From Mesorhizobium carmichaelinearum (GTDB lineage: Bacteria > Pseudomonadota > Alphaproteobacteria > Rhizobiales > Rhizobiaceae): a stretch of DNA of 64,000 nt. Every line of letters starts with the position of its first letter. Positions within the stretch are counted from its first letter, which is position 1. Shown here piece after piece: positions 23,798-32,168 of this stretch. The notes under the pieces are model-generated. The model ran no database searches. It saw only the letters and a program-made list of their open reading frames with translations, and was not told the DNA's origin. Both the position numbers and the translations under genes were made by a program. The DNA lies in contig NZ_FZQR01000014.1 in the NCBI RefSeq assembly GCF_900199455.1, forward strand, positions 83,219 through 147,218. Reading direction: 5' to 3'.

Positions 23798-25032
23798 TGG
23801 ATATGGCGCGCGGAATGGTCATCATCGGTGCCGGCGAATGCGGCGGGCGGGCAGCACTTGCGCTACGCGATCTCGGCTACGACAGCCCGGTGACGCTGGT
23901 CGGCGACGAGCCGCATCTGCCCTACGAACGGCCGCCTCTGTCCAAGGAGGCGATGGCCAGCGACGCGCCGGAAATCAAGGCGATCGCCAGCGATGCGCTC
24001 CTGGCCGAGAAATCGATCCGGCATATCCATTCCGTCCAGGCCGTGGCGATCGATCGGGCGGCGCATACGGTGCGCCTGTCGGACGGTTCGGTCCTGTCTT
24101 ACGACAAGCTCCTGCTGGCCACCGGCTCGACCCCGCGCAAGCTGCCGATGCCTGGCCTCGGCGCGCGCTGTGTCTATCTCAGGACCTTTGCCGATGCGCT
24201 GGCCATTCGCGGCCATCTCAGCGCCGGCAGCCGCATTGCCATCATCGGCGGCGGCTTCATCGGCCTCGAACTCGCTGCCACTTCCCGCAAGCTCGGCGCT
24301 TCGGTCACCGTCATCGAGGCACAGCCGCGCATCCTGATGCGCGGCGTGCCGGCCGAGATCGCCGAAATCATCCATCAGGCGCATGTCGCCGAAGGCGTCG
24401 ACATACTGTGCGGCGACGGGATTGCGTCCGTCGCCGACGACGGCAACGAGGTGCGCGTAAAGCTTGCCGGCGGGCGGGAAATATCAGCCGACCTCGCCAT
24501 CATCGGCATCGGCGCCGTGCCGGTGACCGGGCTCGCGGCGGAAGCCGGCCTGATGATCGACAACGGCATTGCGGTTGATGCCGAGCTGCGCAGCAGCGAT
24601 CCCGACATCTTTGCCGCTGGCGACTGCTGTTCGTTCCCGCTTGCTGTCTATGGCGGCCGCCGCGTGCGGCTCGAGGCCTGGCGCAACGCACAGGAACAGG
24701 GCGCTCTGGCCGCGAAAAACATGCTCGGTGCCGGCGAGGCGCATGCGGCGGTGCCCTGGTTCTGGTCGGATCAGTATGGCCTGTCGCTGCAGATCGCAGG
24801 CCTTTCGGATGAAGGCAAAAGCACCGTGCGCCGCGACCTCGGCGACGGCGCCTTCATCCTCTTCCATCTGGCTGGGGATGGCAGGCTGGTCGCCGCCAGC
24901 GGCATCGGTCCCGGCAATGCGGTCGCCCGCGACATCAGGCTGGCCGAAATGCTGATCGGCAAGCATGCCAGGCCGGCGCCGGAAGCGCTGGGATCGCAGG
25001 CCGTCAAGCTGAAGTCGTTGCTGGCGGCTTGA
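23797..25032 (+). CDS. NAD(P)H:ferredoxin reductase, FAD-dependent (MocF/RhlD-like)
   Basis: A 411-residue pyridine nucleotide-disulfide family reductase of the rubredoxin/ferredoxin reductase type. It has the N-terminal FAD motif VIIGAGECGGRAA, ERPPLSKEA, a second dinucleotide site IAIIGGGFIGLELAA (about residues 147-161), and DIFAAGDCCSFP near the end of the FAD domain. A C-terminal reductase domain follows. It supplies electrons to the Rieske protein encoded just upstream. The start may be the coupled ATG at 23797 or the ATG two codons later. Confidence 0.92.
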   Translation: MDMARGMVIIGAGECGGRAALALRDLGYDSPVTLVGDEPHLPYERPPLSKEAMASDAPEIKAIASDALLAEKSIRHIHSVQAVAIDRAAHTVRLSDGSVLSYDKLLLATGSTPRKLPMPGLGARCVYLRTFADALAIRGHLSAGSRIAIIGGGFIGLELAATSRKLGASVTVIEAQPRILMRGVPAEIAEIIHQAHVAEGVDILCGDGIASVADDGNEVRVKLAGGREISADLAIIGIGAVPVTGLAAEAGLMIDNGIAVDAELRSSDPDIFAAGDCCSFPLAVYGGRRVRLEAWRNAQEQGALAAKNMLGAGEAHAAVPWFWSDQYGLSLQIAGLSDEGKSTVRRDLGDGAFILFHLAGDGRLVAASGIGPGNAVARDIRLAEMLIGKHARPAPEALGSQAVKLKSLLAA

Positions 25033-25038
25033 AGCGCC

Positions 25039-25998
25039 CTAAAACAGCGCCTTCAGCTCTGACAATTTGTCGTTGACCAGCCAGCCGTAGTAATTCTCCT
25101 CCGGCAGTTTTTCCGGCTCGCCGGCGGCGCGGCGCTTGTCGTTCTCCGCCTTCAGCGCATAGGCGCGCTGCTCCGGATTGCCGACATTGTAGAGCGTGGC
25201 GGTCAGTCCCGGATTGCCGGAAATGTCGAAGCCGGCGATGCTCTTATAGGCATCGATCGATTTCCTGATCGTCGCCGCGACATAAGGCAAGGTCAGATCC
25301 GGATCCATGATGGTCTTGTAGACCGAATTGGGGTCGCCGACGTCGAGCTTAGGCAGGCCCGACACCTTGTGCACGAGATCGCTCATCTGCAGTGCCGTCA
25401 AAGGGTTGAGCTGGCCGAGCCCAAAAGTCTGGCCGGCATAATAGGGCTGGAAGAAGGTGGCGCCGAAGCGGTCGTCGGGAAAGTCCTCGCCGCCAATGGT
25501 CTTGCCACGAAACGCATGGTTCCACACCTGCTCGCGGCATTCCCACAAATCATAGCTGTCGGACATCCCTGCGCATTGCTTGAATTCCGGCCGCTGCACG
25601 AAATCCGTGATGTCCTCGCCCTCATAGGCGAAGGAGAGCTTGCTGGAGAGATAGGAGATCGCCTTGACGTAATAGGTCTGCAACCGGTCATAGGCGTCGA
25701 CATTGTAGGTGTGCTCGCCGACAATGGCGCCGACGATGTGCATCGGATCGATGCCATAGGCCGAAGCGGCCTTCTTGATCTTGCCGCGCAGATCAGGGTC
25801 GCTCTGCAGCAAGGCATAGACCTTGCGGTATTTTGCCTGGAAGGTGGTGTTGGTCGCCTGCGTGCGCCGGCTCGAGGCGCCGGGGATGTCGGGCTGCTCG
25901 GCATTGCGGTTTCCCGGCGGCACGAGTGTCGCCGCCTCAGCCGCAAACAGCGTCGCCGCCAGCGTCAAGCCGAGAAAGACCAGGATAAGTTTTTTCAT
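25039..25998 (-). CDS. DUF1402 family exported protein
   Basis: A 319-residue protein with an N-terminal signal peptide (about residues 1-22, cleavage near AEAA). It matches my recollection of the DUF1402 family of alphaproteobacteria. The middle contains AYGIDPMHIVGAIVGEHTYNVDAYDRLQ and TFGLGQLNPLTALQMSD, which resembles the Glu-containing catalytic region and GLGQ-type segment of lytic-transglycosylase-like folds. A peptidoglycan role is therefore possible but unproven. It is convergent with the reductase gene, with only a six-base gap. Confidence 0.8.
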   Translation of the reverse strand: MKKLILVFLGLTLAATLFAAEAATLVPPGNRNAEQPDIPGASSRRTQATNTTFQAKYRKVYALLQSDPDLRGKIKKAASAYGIDPMHIVGAIVGEHTYNVDAYDRLQTYYVKAISYLSSKLSFAYEGEDITDFVQRPEFKQCAGMSDSYDLWECREQVWNHAFRGKTIGGEDFPDDRFGATFFQPYYAGQTFGLGQLNPLTALQMSDLVHKVSGLPKLDVGDPNSVYKTIMDPDLTLPYVAATIRKSIDAYKSIAGFDISGNPGLTATLYNVGNPEQRAYALKAENDKRRAAGEPEKLPEENYYGWLVNDKLSELKALF

Positions 25999-26084
25999 GC
26001 GCCGCCGCCTGCAAATCTTGCGGGCAAACTAGGGTAGTGCTCTGGGTCGAGTCGAGAGCGCCCCTTCACCCGGCAAGACGAAAG

Positions 26085-26110
26085 GTGGCCAGATGGTACC
26101 ATCTGGCCAC
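26085..26110. other. Perfect 26-base palindrome
   Basis: GTGGCCAGATGGT followed directly by its reverse complement, with no spacer. It lies in the 173-base gap between the end of hslU and the start of the DUF1402 gene. No T-run is next to it. It may be a protein-binding site for the DUF1402 promoter or a hairpin at the hslU mRNA end. Confidence 0.6.
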
Positions 26111-26171
26111 ACATGGTTCTGTTCGCCGGAATATTGCCTGAGCCGGCGCCGGACTGCTCCGGTGCCGCCTT

Positions 26172-27482
26172 CTAAAGGATAAATCGCGACAAATCTGTGT
26201 TTCGCGAGAGGTCGCCGACATGCTTTTCCACATAGGCGGCGTCGATGGTGACGCTCGTTCCATTGCGGTCAGGCGCGTCATAGGAAATCTCGTCCAGCAC
26301 CCGCTCCATCACCGTCTGCAGCCGCCTGGCGCCGATATTCTCGACGCTGTCATTGAGGTCGACGGCAATGCCGGCCAGCGAATCGATCGCGTCGTCGGTG
26401 AAGGTCAGCTCGACGCCTTCGGTCTTCATCAGCGCGATGTACTGCTTGATGAGGCTGGCTTCCGTCTCGGTCAGGATGCGGACGAAATCGTCCTTTTCCA
26501 GCGCGCGCAGCTCCACCCGGATCGGCAGGCGGCCCTGCAATTCGGGCAAAAGGTCGGACGGCTTCGACACGTGGAACGCGCCCGACGCGATGAACAGGAT
26601 GTGGTCCGTTTTCAGCGGCCCGTATTTGGTCGCCACCGTCGTGCCTTCGACCAGCGGCAGCAGGTCGCGCTGCACGCCTTCGCGCGAAGGCCCGCCGGAA
26701 ATGTCCGATCTGGCGGCGATCTTGTCGATCTCGTCGAGGAAGACGATGCCGTCATTTTCCGTCGCGTCGAGCGCCCGGCGCACCACCTCGTCCTGGTCGA
26801 GCAGCTTGTCGGACTCGTCGCTGACCAGCAGATCGTAGGACTCTTTCACGGTCGTCTTGCGCGACTTGGTTTTCTTGCCGCCCATCGCCTTCGACAGCAT
26901 GTCGTTGATGTTGAGCACGCCGATATTGGCGCCCGGCATGCCGGGAATCTCGAAACCGGGCATGCCGCCATTGCCGGTGTCGGCCACTTCGATCTCGATC
27001 TCCTTGTCGTCGAGCTCGCCGTCGCGCAGCTTCTTGCGGAAGCTGTCGCGGGTGGCCGGGCTGGCGGTCTTGCCGACCAGCGCTTCCAGCACGCGTTCCT
27101 CGGCGTTGATGTGGGCGCGCGCCTTGACGTCCTCGCGCATCTTCTCGCGCACCAGGCCGATGGCGATCTCGACGAGGTCGCGGATGATCTGCTCGACATC
27201 GCGGCCGACATAGCCGACCTCGGTGAACTTGGTTGCCTCGACCTTGACGAAAGGCGCACCGGCGAGCCGCGCCAGGCGGCGCGAGATCTCGGTCTTGCCG
27301 ACGCCGGTCGGGCCGATCATCAGGATGTTCTTCGGCATCACCTCTTCGCGCATCTGGCCTACCAGCTGCTGGCGGCGCCAGCGGTTGCGCAAGGCGATGG
27401 CCACGGCGCGCTTGGCGTCCTTCTGGCCGATGATGAAGCGGTCGAGTTCCGAAACGATTTCGCGGGGAGAAAAAGTCGTCAT
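26172..27482 (-). CDS. hslU: ATP-dependent protease ATPase subunit HslU
   Basis: A 436-residue AAA+ unfoldase of the HslUV protease. The Walker A motif GPTGVGKTE lies in residues about 55-65, with the GYVGRD pore loop, a central I-domain, the Walker B region IVFLDEIDKIA, and the C-terminal DLSRFIL tail that docks into HslV. The start was placed at 27482 (MTTFSPREIV) as in the family; seven extra upstream codons are possible. It follows hslV, a GNAT gene and a DUF2585 gene on the same strand, so hslV and hslU are split by two genes. Confidence 0.97.
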   Translation of the reverse strand: MTTFSPREIVSELDRFIIGQKDAKRAVAIALRNRWRRQQLVGQMREEVMPKNILMIGPTGVGKTEISRRLARLAGAPFVKVEATKFTEVGYVGRDVEQIIRDLVEIAIGLVREKMREDVKARAHINAEERVLEALVGKTASPATRDSFRKKLRDGELDDKEIEIEVADTGNGGMPGFEIPGMPGANIGVLNINDMLSKAMGGKKTKSRKTTVKESYDLLVSDESDKLLDQDEVVRRALDATENDGIVFLDEIDKIAARSDISGGPSREGVQRDLLPLVEGTTVATKYGPLKTDHILFIASGAFHVSKPSDLLPELQGRLPIRVELRALEKDDFVRILTETEASLIKQYIALMKTEGVELTFTDDAIDSLAGIAVDLNDSVENIGARRLQTVMERVLDEISYDAPDRNGTSVTIDAAYVEKHVGDLSRNTDLSRFIL

Positions 27483-27484
27483 AG

Positions 27485-28084
27485 CTAAATTCCACTTTGC
27501 CACTGCTTGATGGCCTCGAACGGATGCAGCAGCATGATCACGTTGAGTGTCAGATTGTCCCGGATGAGATAGCCGGTACCCAGTTCGAAAAGGATGGCGA
27601 GGCTAACGATCACCCATATAGGTAGCCTTCGCGCCATCACAAATCCCAGCACCATGGCCAGTGTGTCGGACACCGAATTGATGATGCTGTCGCCGTAATA
27701 GTCGAGCGAAATGGTGCCGGCGCGGTAACGCTCGATGATGAACGGGCTGTTCTCCAGCAGCTCCCAGCCGCCCTCGATGAGGACCGCGAATGCCAGCCGC
27801 AAGCCGATCGGCGAACGCGGGAACAGGAACCGTGCCAAGGCATAGAACAGGAAGCCATGGATGATGTGCGAGAAGGTGTACCAGTCGGCAATATGCTGGG
27901 AATTCTCCGAACTGTTCACCACGCCATGCCAGAGTTTCACATAGCCACAGGTGCAGATCGGCGTCCGGCCCATGCCATAGAGCGCCCCGGCCTGGAAGAT
28001 GAGCAGGCCAAGGACGAGCAGAAGACCCATGCGCCAGCTGTCTTCATAGGCCGAATAGCCATCGTCCGCCCCTGGTTTGCTCAT
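27485..28084 (-). CDS. DUF2585 family membrane protein
   Basis: A 199-residue inner-membrane protein with about four hydrophobic segments, resembling the DUF2585/UPF0314 family of rhizobia. The stretch TPICTCGYVKLWHGVVNSSENSQHIADWYTFSHIIHGF is cysteine- and histidine-rich and probably faces the periplasm, hinting at metal binding. It sits two bases upstream of hslU and directly after the GNAT gene. The start was chosen at 28084 (MSKPGADDG). Function unknown. Confidence 0.85.
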   Translation of the reverse strand: MSKPGADDGYSAYEDSWRMGLLLVLGLLIFQAGALYGMGRTPICTCGYVKLWHGVVNSSENSQHIADWYTFSHIIHGFLFYALARFLFPRSPIGLRLAFAVLIEGGWELLENSPFIIERYRAGTISLDYYGDSIINSVSDTLAMVLGFVMARRLPIWVIVSLAILFELGTGYLIRDNLTLNVIMLLHPFEAIKQWQSGI

Positions 28085-28088
28085 CTGG

Positions 28089-28610
28089 TTATTCCCCCTC
28101 GTCATCATGATCGGCATCGATCGCCATCAGCACGACGTCGCCATAGACCGATTGCCTGCGGTCTATGGCCTGGAATCCGGCTTTTTCGTAGGCGCGGATG
28201 GCCCTGAGATTGGCCGGATCGGGGTCGATGATGACGCGGGGCACACCTTCCTCCAACAGATCCTCGACGAACTGGCGCACAATCGCCGAGCCATGGCCGA
28301 TGCCGACCAGCTCCGGCCGGCCGATCGTGAGATCGATGCCGAGTGTGCCGAACGGCTGGTCGGCATAGGGATGGTCGTCTTCCAGATGCGGGTCGTAGCT
28401 CTGCAGATAGGCAATCGGCTTGCCGTCGAGTTCGACGATCAGCGGCTCGACCGAAATCGAGTCGATATGATCGCGAATCTCGGCGATTTCCGTCTCCGGA
28501 TCGTTCCACCACTCGGCGACATGCGGCTCGGCGAGCCAGCCGGCGATCATCGGCAGGTCTTTTTCTGTGACCGGCCGAAAATCATAGAGCGCCACCTTCT
28601 CAGGCGGCAT
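28089..28610 (-). CDS. GNAT acetyltransferase, AAC(6')/AacA4-like
   Basis: A 173-residue Gcn5-related N-acetyltransferase. The opening FRPVTEKDLPMIAGWLAEPHVAEWWND is typical of aminoglycoside 6'-acetyltransferase-like and IucB-like GNATs, and GIGHGSAIVRQFVEDLL is the acetyl-CoA pyrophosphate loop. The C-terminal NLRAIRAYEKAGF is also standard. The start at 28610 overlaps the end of hslV by 11 bases; an ATG five codons upstream gives more overlap. Resistance activity is not implied; many chromosomal members act on other amines. Confidence 0.85.
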   Translation of the reverse strand: MPPEKVALYDFRPVTEKDLPMIAGWLAEPHVAEWWNDPETEIAEIRDHIDSISVEPLIVELDGKPIAYLQSYDPHLEDDHPYADQPFGTLGIDLTIGRPELVGIGHGSAIVRQFVEDLLEEGVPRVIIDPDPANLRAIRAYEKAGFQAIDRRQSVYGDVVLMAIDADHDDEGE

Positions 28611-29151
28611 CGAGCGTTTCGACAATAAAATTGTTGTTGGTGTAGACGCAGATGTCGGAGGCGATCTGCATCGCCTTGCGGGCGATCTCCTCGGCGTCCT
28701 TGTCGGTGTCCATCAGCGCCCGCGCCGCGGCCAGCGCGAAATTGCCGCCCGAACCAATGGCCATGACGCCATGTTCGGGTTCGAGCACGTCGCCGGTGCC
28801 TGTCAGCGCCAGCGAGACCGATTTGTCGGCCACCAGCATCATCGCCTCCAGCCGGCGCAGATAGCGGTCGGTGCGCCAGTCCTTGGCGAGCTCGACGCAG
28901 GCACGCGTCAGCTGGTCGGGATATTGTTCAAGCTTGGCTTCCAGCCGTTCCAGCAGCGTGAAGGCATCCGCGGTGGCGCCGGCGAAACCGGCGATCACAT
29001 TGCCGCCCTTGCCGATGCGGCGGACTTTGCGGGCATTGCCCTTCATGATGGTCTGGCCAAGGCTGACCTGGCCGTCGCCGGCGATCACCACCTTGTTGCC
29101 CTTGCGCACCGTCACGATGGTCGTGGCGTGCATGGTCAGATTATCAGACAT
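28600..29151 (-). CDS. hslV: ATP-dependent protease peptidase subunit HslV
   Basis: A 183-residue Ntn-hydrolase subunit of the HslUV proteasome-like protease. The catalytic region reads MHATTIVTVRKGNKVVIAGDGQVSLG, so the nucleophile Thr of TTIV is preceded by a short propeptide (MSDNLTMHA if translation starts at 29151), not just by Met. Processing would be needed to expose the Thr. Other features (GNARKVRRI, GFAGATADAF, AIGSGGNFALAAARAL) match well. It heads the minus-strand unit hslV-GNAT-DUF2585-hslU and is divergent from hisB. Confidence 0.96.
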   Translation of the reverse strand: MSDNLTMHATTIVTVRKGNKVVIAGDGQVSLGQTIMKGNARKVRRIGKGGNVIAGFAGATADAFTLLERLEAKLEQYPDQLTRACVELAKDWRTDRYLRRLEAMMLVADKSVSLALTGTGDVLEPEHGVMAIGSGGNFALAAARALMDTDKDAEEIARKAMQIASDICVYTNNNFIVETLDAA

Positions 29152-29391
29152 TCCTAGCTCCGATTCGCGCGATCCCAAAAGGCGATTGGCGCGGTACGAG
29201 TGATTTTATCGGCCATATGTATGCACGGGACCCATGATTGCAAACCGCCTCTCCGGCAAGGCCGATACCTCTGTGCGAGGCAACTGGCAATCGCCGGATC
29301 ATGCTGATAGAAGGCATTCGTTTTCAAGCCCGCGAGCGCTTGAAGCCTGTGAACCGGTCACCATGTGAACCGCTGGGACAAGGATAGAGTG
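29152..29391. promoter_or_regulatory. Divergent hslV/hisB promoter region
   Basis: A 240-base gap between two divergent, probably constitutive operons. AT-richer sequence appears around 29200-29225. No leader peptide, histidine-codon run or terminator hairpin was found upstream of hisB, so no attenuator is called there. Promoter boxes are not assigned. Confidence 0.35.
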
Positions 29392-29991
29392 ATGGCGCCC
29401 CGTTCCGCCGAAGCCAGCCGCAAGACCAAGGAAACCGACATCTCGGTGTCGGTTCATGTCGACGGCTCGGGCAAATCCGATATCGCCACGGGCGTCGGCT
29501 TCTTGGACCATATGCTGGACCAGCTTTCCCGCCATTCGCTGATCGACATGACGGTCAGGGCCAAGGGCGACCTGCACATAGACGATCACCACACGGTCGA
29601 GGACACCGGCATTGCGCTTGGCCAGGCGCTGACCAAGGCGCTGGGCGAACGGCGCGGCATCATGCGCTATGCCTCGATCGACCTTGCCATGGACGAGACG
29701 CTGACGCGCGCGGCGATCGACGTGTCCGGCCGGCCGTTCCTGGTCTGGAACGTGACCTTCTCGTCGCCCAAGATCGGCACTTTCGACACCGAACTGGTGC
29801 GGGAATTCTTCCAGGCGCTGGCGCAGAATGCCGGCATCACGCTGCATGTCACCAACCATTATGGCGCCAACAACCACCACATCGCCGAAACCTGCTTCAA
29901 GGCGGTGGCGCGGGCGCTGCGCGCCGCACTCGAGCACGACCCGCGCCAGCCGGACGCGGTTCCTTCCACCAAGGGATCGTTGAAGGGATAG
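29392..29991 (+). CDS. hisB: Imidazoleglycerol-phosphate dehydratase HisB
   Basis: A 199-residue Mn-dependent dehydratase, step six of histidine synthesis. GFLDHMLDQLSRH and DDHHTVEDTGIALGQAL carry the metal-binding His and Glu residues of the first half, and NHYGANNHHIAETCFKA those of the second. It is the monofunctional type, without the phosphatase domain found in enterobacteria. Start 29392 has AGGA nine bases upstream; an in-frame ATG nine codons earlier lacks the conserved N-terminus. First gene of the his operon. Confidence 0.97.
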   Translation: MAPRSAEASRKTKETDISVSVHVDGSGKSDIATGVGFLDHMLDQLSRHSLIDMTVRAKGDLHIDDHHTVEDTGIALGQALTKALGERRGIMRYASIDLAMDETLTRAAIDVSGRPFLVWNVTFSSPKIGTFDTELVREFFQALAQNAGITLHVTNHYGANNHHIAETCFKAVARALRAALEHDPRQPDAVPSTKGSLKG

Positions 29992-29995
29992 CGCC

Positions 29996-30472
29996 ATGGC
30001 CGCCTATGTTGTGATGGAACCGCCCGGCCGCAGCGAAAAGGTCGACACAACGACCTTTATCCGCGACGGCTTCACCTGGATCGGTCTGCTGGTGCCGCCG
30101 CTATGGCTCGCCTGGCACCGGCTGTGGATCGAAGCAGGACTTGCCTTCGTCGTCATGGCCCTGCTTTCGACGCTTGGCGAAACGCTCGGCCTCGGCTTGG
30201 CCAGTTCATTGCTGTCGCTGCTCGTCTCGCTCTATGTCGGCCTGGAAGGGCAGGGGTTGCGCATCGCGGCGCTTCGCCGGCGCGGCTGGCATGAATGGGG
30301 CGTGGTTCAGGCCGGCCGGCTCGACGACGCCGACATACGCTATGCCCACGAGGTCGAGGCGCATATGGAGGAAGCCACGCCGGCACCGCGCATCGTCCCC
30401 GATGCAGCCCTGGCCCGCCCGACGCAGCCCGGCATCGCGCTGGGCCTGACCCACATCCCTGGACGGCCCTGA
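29996..30472 (+). CDS. DUF2628 family membrane protein
   Basis: A 158-residue protein matching DUF2628, short membrane proteins with an N-terminal cytoplasmic segment followed by about two to three hydrophobic helices (residues about 27-80). LLVPPLWLAWHRLWIEAGLAF is a typical opening. It sits four bases after hisB and one base before hisH, and members are often found in the his operons of rhizobia. It has no known role in histidine synthesis. Confidence 0.85.
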   Translation: MAAYVVMEPPGRSEKVDTTTFIRDGFTWIGLLVPPLWLAWHRLWIEAGLAFVVMALLSTLGETLGLGLASSLLSLLVSLYVGLEGQGLRIAALRRRGWHEWGVVQAGRLDDADIRYAHEVEAHMEEATPAPRIVPDAALARPTQPGIALGLTHIPGRP

Positions 30473-30473
30473 C

Positions 30474-31124
30474 ATGCGGGTAGCAATCATTGACTACGGC
30501 TCGGGCAATCTGCGCTCGGCCACCAAGGCCTTCGAGCGCGCCGCGCGCGAAGCGGGGATTGCGGCTGAGATCGACCTGACGGCCGATGCCGACCGGGTGC
30601 GCAGCGCCGACCGCATCGTCCTGCCCGGCGTCGGCGCCTATGCCGACTGCGCGGCCGGCTTGCGTGCCGTCGACGGCATGTGGGAGGCGGTCGAGGATGT
30701 CGCCATAGCCAAGGGCCGGCCTTTCCTCGGCATCTGCGTCGGCATGCAGCTGATGTCCGAGCGCGGCCTGGAAAAGACCATCACCAACGGCTTTGGCTGG
30801 ATATCAGGCGACGTCAAGGAGATCACGCCCACCGATCCGGCGCTGAAGATCCCGCAGATCGGCTGGAACACGATCGAACTCAGGCGCGAACACCCGCTGT
30901 TTGCCGGCATTCCGACCGGTGCGGCGGGGCTGCACGCCTATTTCGTCCATTCCTACCATCTCGATGCAAGGAAGCCGGACGAGGTTCTGGCCGAGGCCGA
31001 CTATGGCGGCCCGGTGACGGCGACAGTCGCCCGCGACAATCTCGTCGGCACGCAGTTCCATCCGGAGAAAAGCCAGGCGCTGGGCTTGGCGCTGATCACC
31101 AACTTCCTGCGCTGGAGGCCCTAG
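30474..31124 (+). CDS. hisH: Imidazole glycerol phosphate synthase, glutaminase subunit HisH
   Basis: A 216-residue class I glutamine amidotransferase that supplies ammonia to HisF. The nucleophile Cys lies in GICVGMQLM (about residue 85), and the His-Glu pair in TQFHPEKSQ near the C-terminus completes the triad. IDYGSGNLRS at the N-terminus and LPGVGAYADC are family hallmarks. It is in the his operon, separated from its partner hisF by three genes. Confidence 0.97.
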   Translation: MRVAIIDYGSGNLRSATKAFERAAREAGIAAEIDLTADADRVRSADRIVLPGVGAYADCAAGLRAVDGMWEAVEDVAIAKGRPFLGICVGMQLMSERGLEKTITNGFGWISGDVKEITPTDPALKIPQIGWNTIELRREHPLFAGIPTGAAGLHAYFVHSYHLDARKPDEVLAEADYGGPVTATVARDNLVGTQFHPEKSQALGLALITNFLRWRP

Positions 31125-31127
31125 AGC

Positions 31128-31418
31128 ATGAGAAAAAAGGGCTACTGGATGGTTATGCTCACGGTGACCGGTGCGGAGGGCTACCAGCGCTATCGTGACG
31201 CCATTGGCGATGCCATTTCGCACTTCGGCGGCCGCTACCTGGTGCGCGGCGGACAGGTCACAAATCCCGAAGGATCCGATTTTGGCAGGCATGTGGTGGT
31301 CGAGTTCGACTCCTATGAAACGGCCCTGAACTGCTATCGCTCGCAGGCCTACCAGACGGCGTTGCAGCATCGAGTGACGGCTTCAATCGGTCATTTCGCG
31401 ATCGTCGAGGGTGCCTAG
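31128..31418 (+). CDS. DUF1330 domain protein
   Basis: A 96-residue ferredoxin-like-fold protein of the DUF1330 family (dimeric alpha/beta barrel). GYWMVMLTVTGAEGYQRYRDAI, FGGRYLVRGGQV and VVVEFDSYETALNCYRSQAYQTAL follow the family pattern closely. It lies between hisH and hisA with gaps of three and zero bases, so it is translated as part of the his operon. No enzymatic role is established for the family. Confidence 0.88.
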   Translation: MRKKGYWMVMLTVTGAEGYQRYRDAIGDAISHFGGRYLVRGGQVTNPEGSDFGRHVVVEFDSYETALNCYRSQAYQTALQHRVTASIGHFAIVEGA

Positions 31419-32168
31419 ATGATCCTGTTTCCCGCCATCGACCTCAAGGACGGCCAATGCGTGCGCTTGAAGCACGGCGACATGGCGACCGCGACCATCT
31501 ACAACGATGATCCTGCCGCGCAGGCAAAAGCCTTCGAGGACCAGGGCTTCGAATGGCTGCATGTCGTCGACCTCAACGGCGCCTTCAAGGGCCAGAGCGT
31601 CAACAGCGCGGCGGTCGGTGCCATCCTCAAGGCGACCAAGAACCCGGTGCAGCTCGGCGGCGGCATCCGCACGCTGGCGCAGATCGAGGACTGGCTCGAC
31701 CGAGGGCTGGCCCGCGTCATCCTCGGCACGGTGGCGGTGCGCGATCCCGACCTGGTCAGGCAGGCCTGCAAGGCTTTTCCGGGCAAGGTGGCCGTCGGCA
31801 TCGACGCCAAGGGCGGCAAGGTCGCGGTCGAGGGCTGGGCCGAGGCATCGAGCCTCGGCGTCATCGAACTGGCCAGGAAATTCGAGGGCGCGGGCGTCGC
31901 CGCCATCATCTACACCGACATCGATCGCGACGGCGTGCTGACCGGCATCAACTGGGACTCAACCATCGATCTCGCCGAGGCCGTGTCGATCCCCGTCATC
32001 GCTTCGGGCGGCCTTGCCTCGATCGCCGACATCGTGCGCATGACCATGCCCGACGCAAAAAAACTCGAAGGCGCCATCTCGGGCCGCGCGCTCTATGACG
32101 GCCGCATCGATCCGGCCGAGGCGCTGGCGATCCTGCGGGGCCGGCCGGCGGCGGAGGCGAAATCGTGA
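31419..32168 (+). CDS. hisA: ProFAR isomerase HisA
   Basis: A 249-residue (beta/alpha)8 enzyme, phosphoribosylformimino-5-aminoimidazole carboxamide ribotide isomerase. FPAIDLKDGQCVRL holds the catalytic Asp in strand 1, and IIYTDIDRDGVLTG holds the second catalytic Asp in strand 5; LGGGIRTLAQIEDWL and ASGGLASIAD are the two phosphate-binding loops. It begins right after the DUF1330 stop and overlaps the arginase-like gene by four bases. Confidence 0.97.
   Translation: MILFPAIDLKDGQCVRLKHGDMATATIYNDDPAAQAKAFEDQGFEWLHVVDLNGAFKGQSVNSAAVGAILKATKNPVQLGGGIRTLAQIEDWLDRGLARVILGTVAVRDPDLVRQACKAFPGKVAVGIDAKGGKVAVEGWAEASSLGVIELARKFEGAGVAAIIYTDIDRDGVLTGINWDSTIDLAEAVSIPVIASGGLASIADIVRMTMPDAKKLEGAISGRALYDGRIDPAEALAILRGRPAAEAKS

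Noticed and set aside
29152..29391. A histidine leader attenuator before hisB, in analogy to the aroG case.
   Set aside because: No run of His codons, no terminator hairpin with T-run and no alternate pairing was found.
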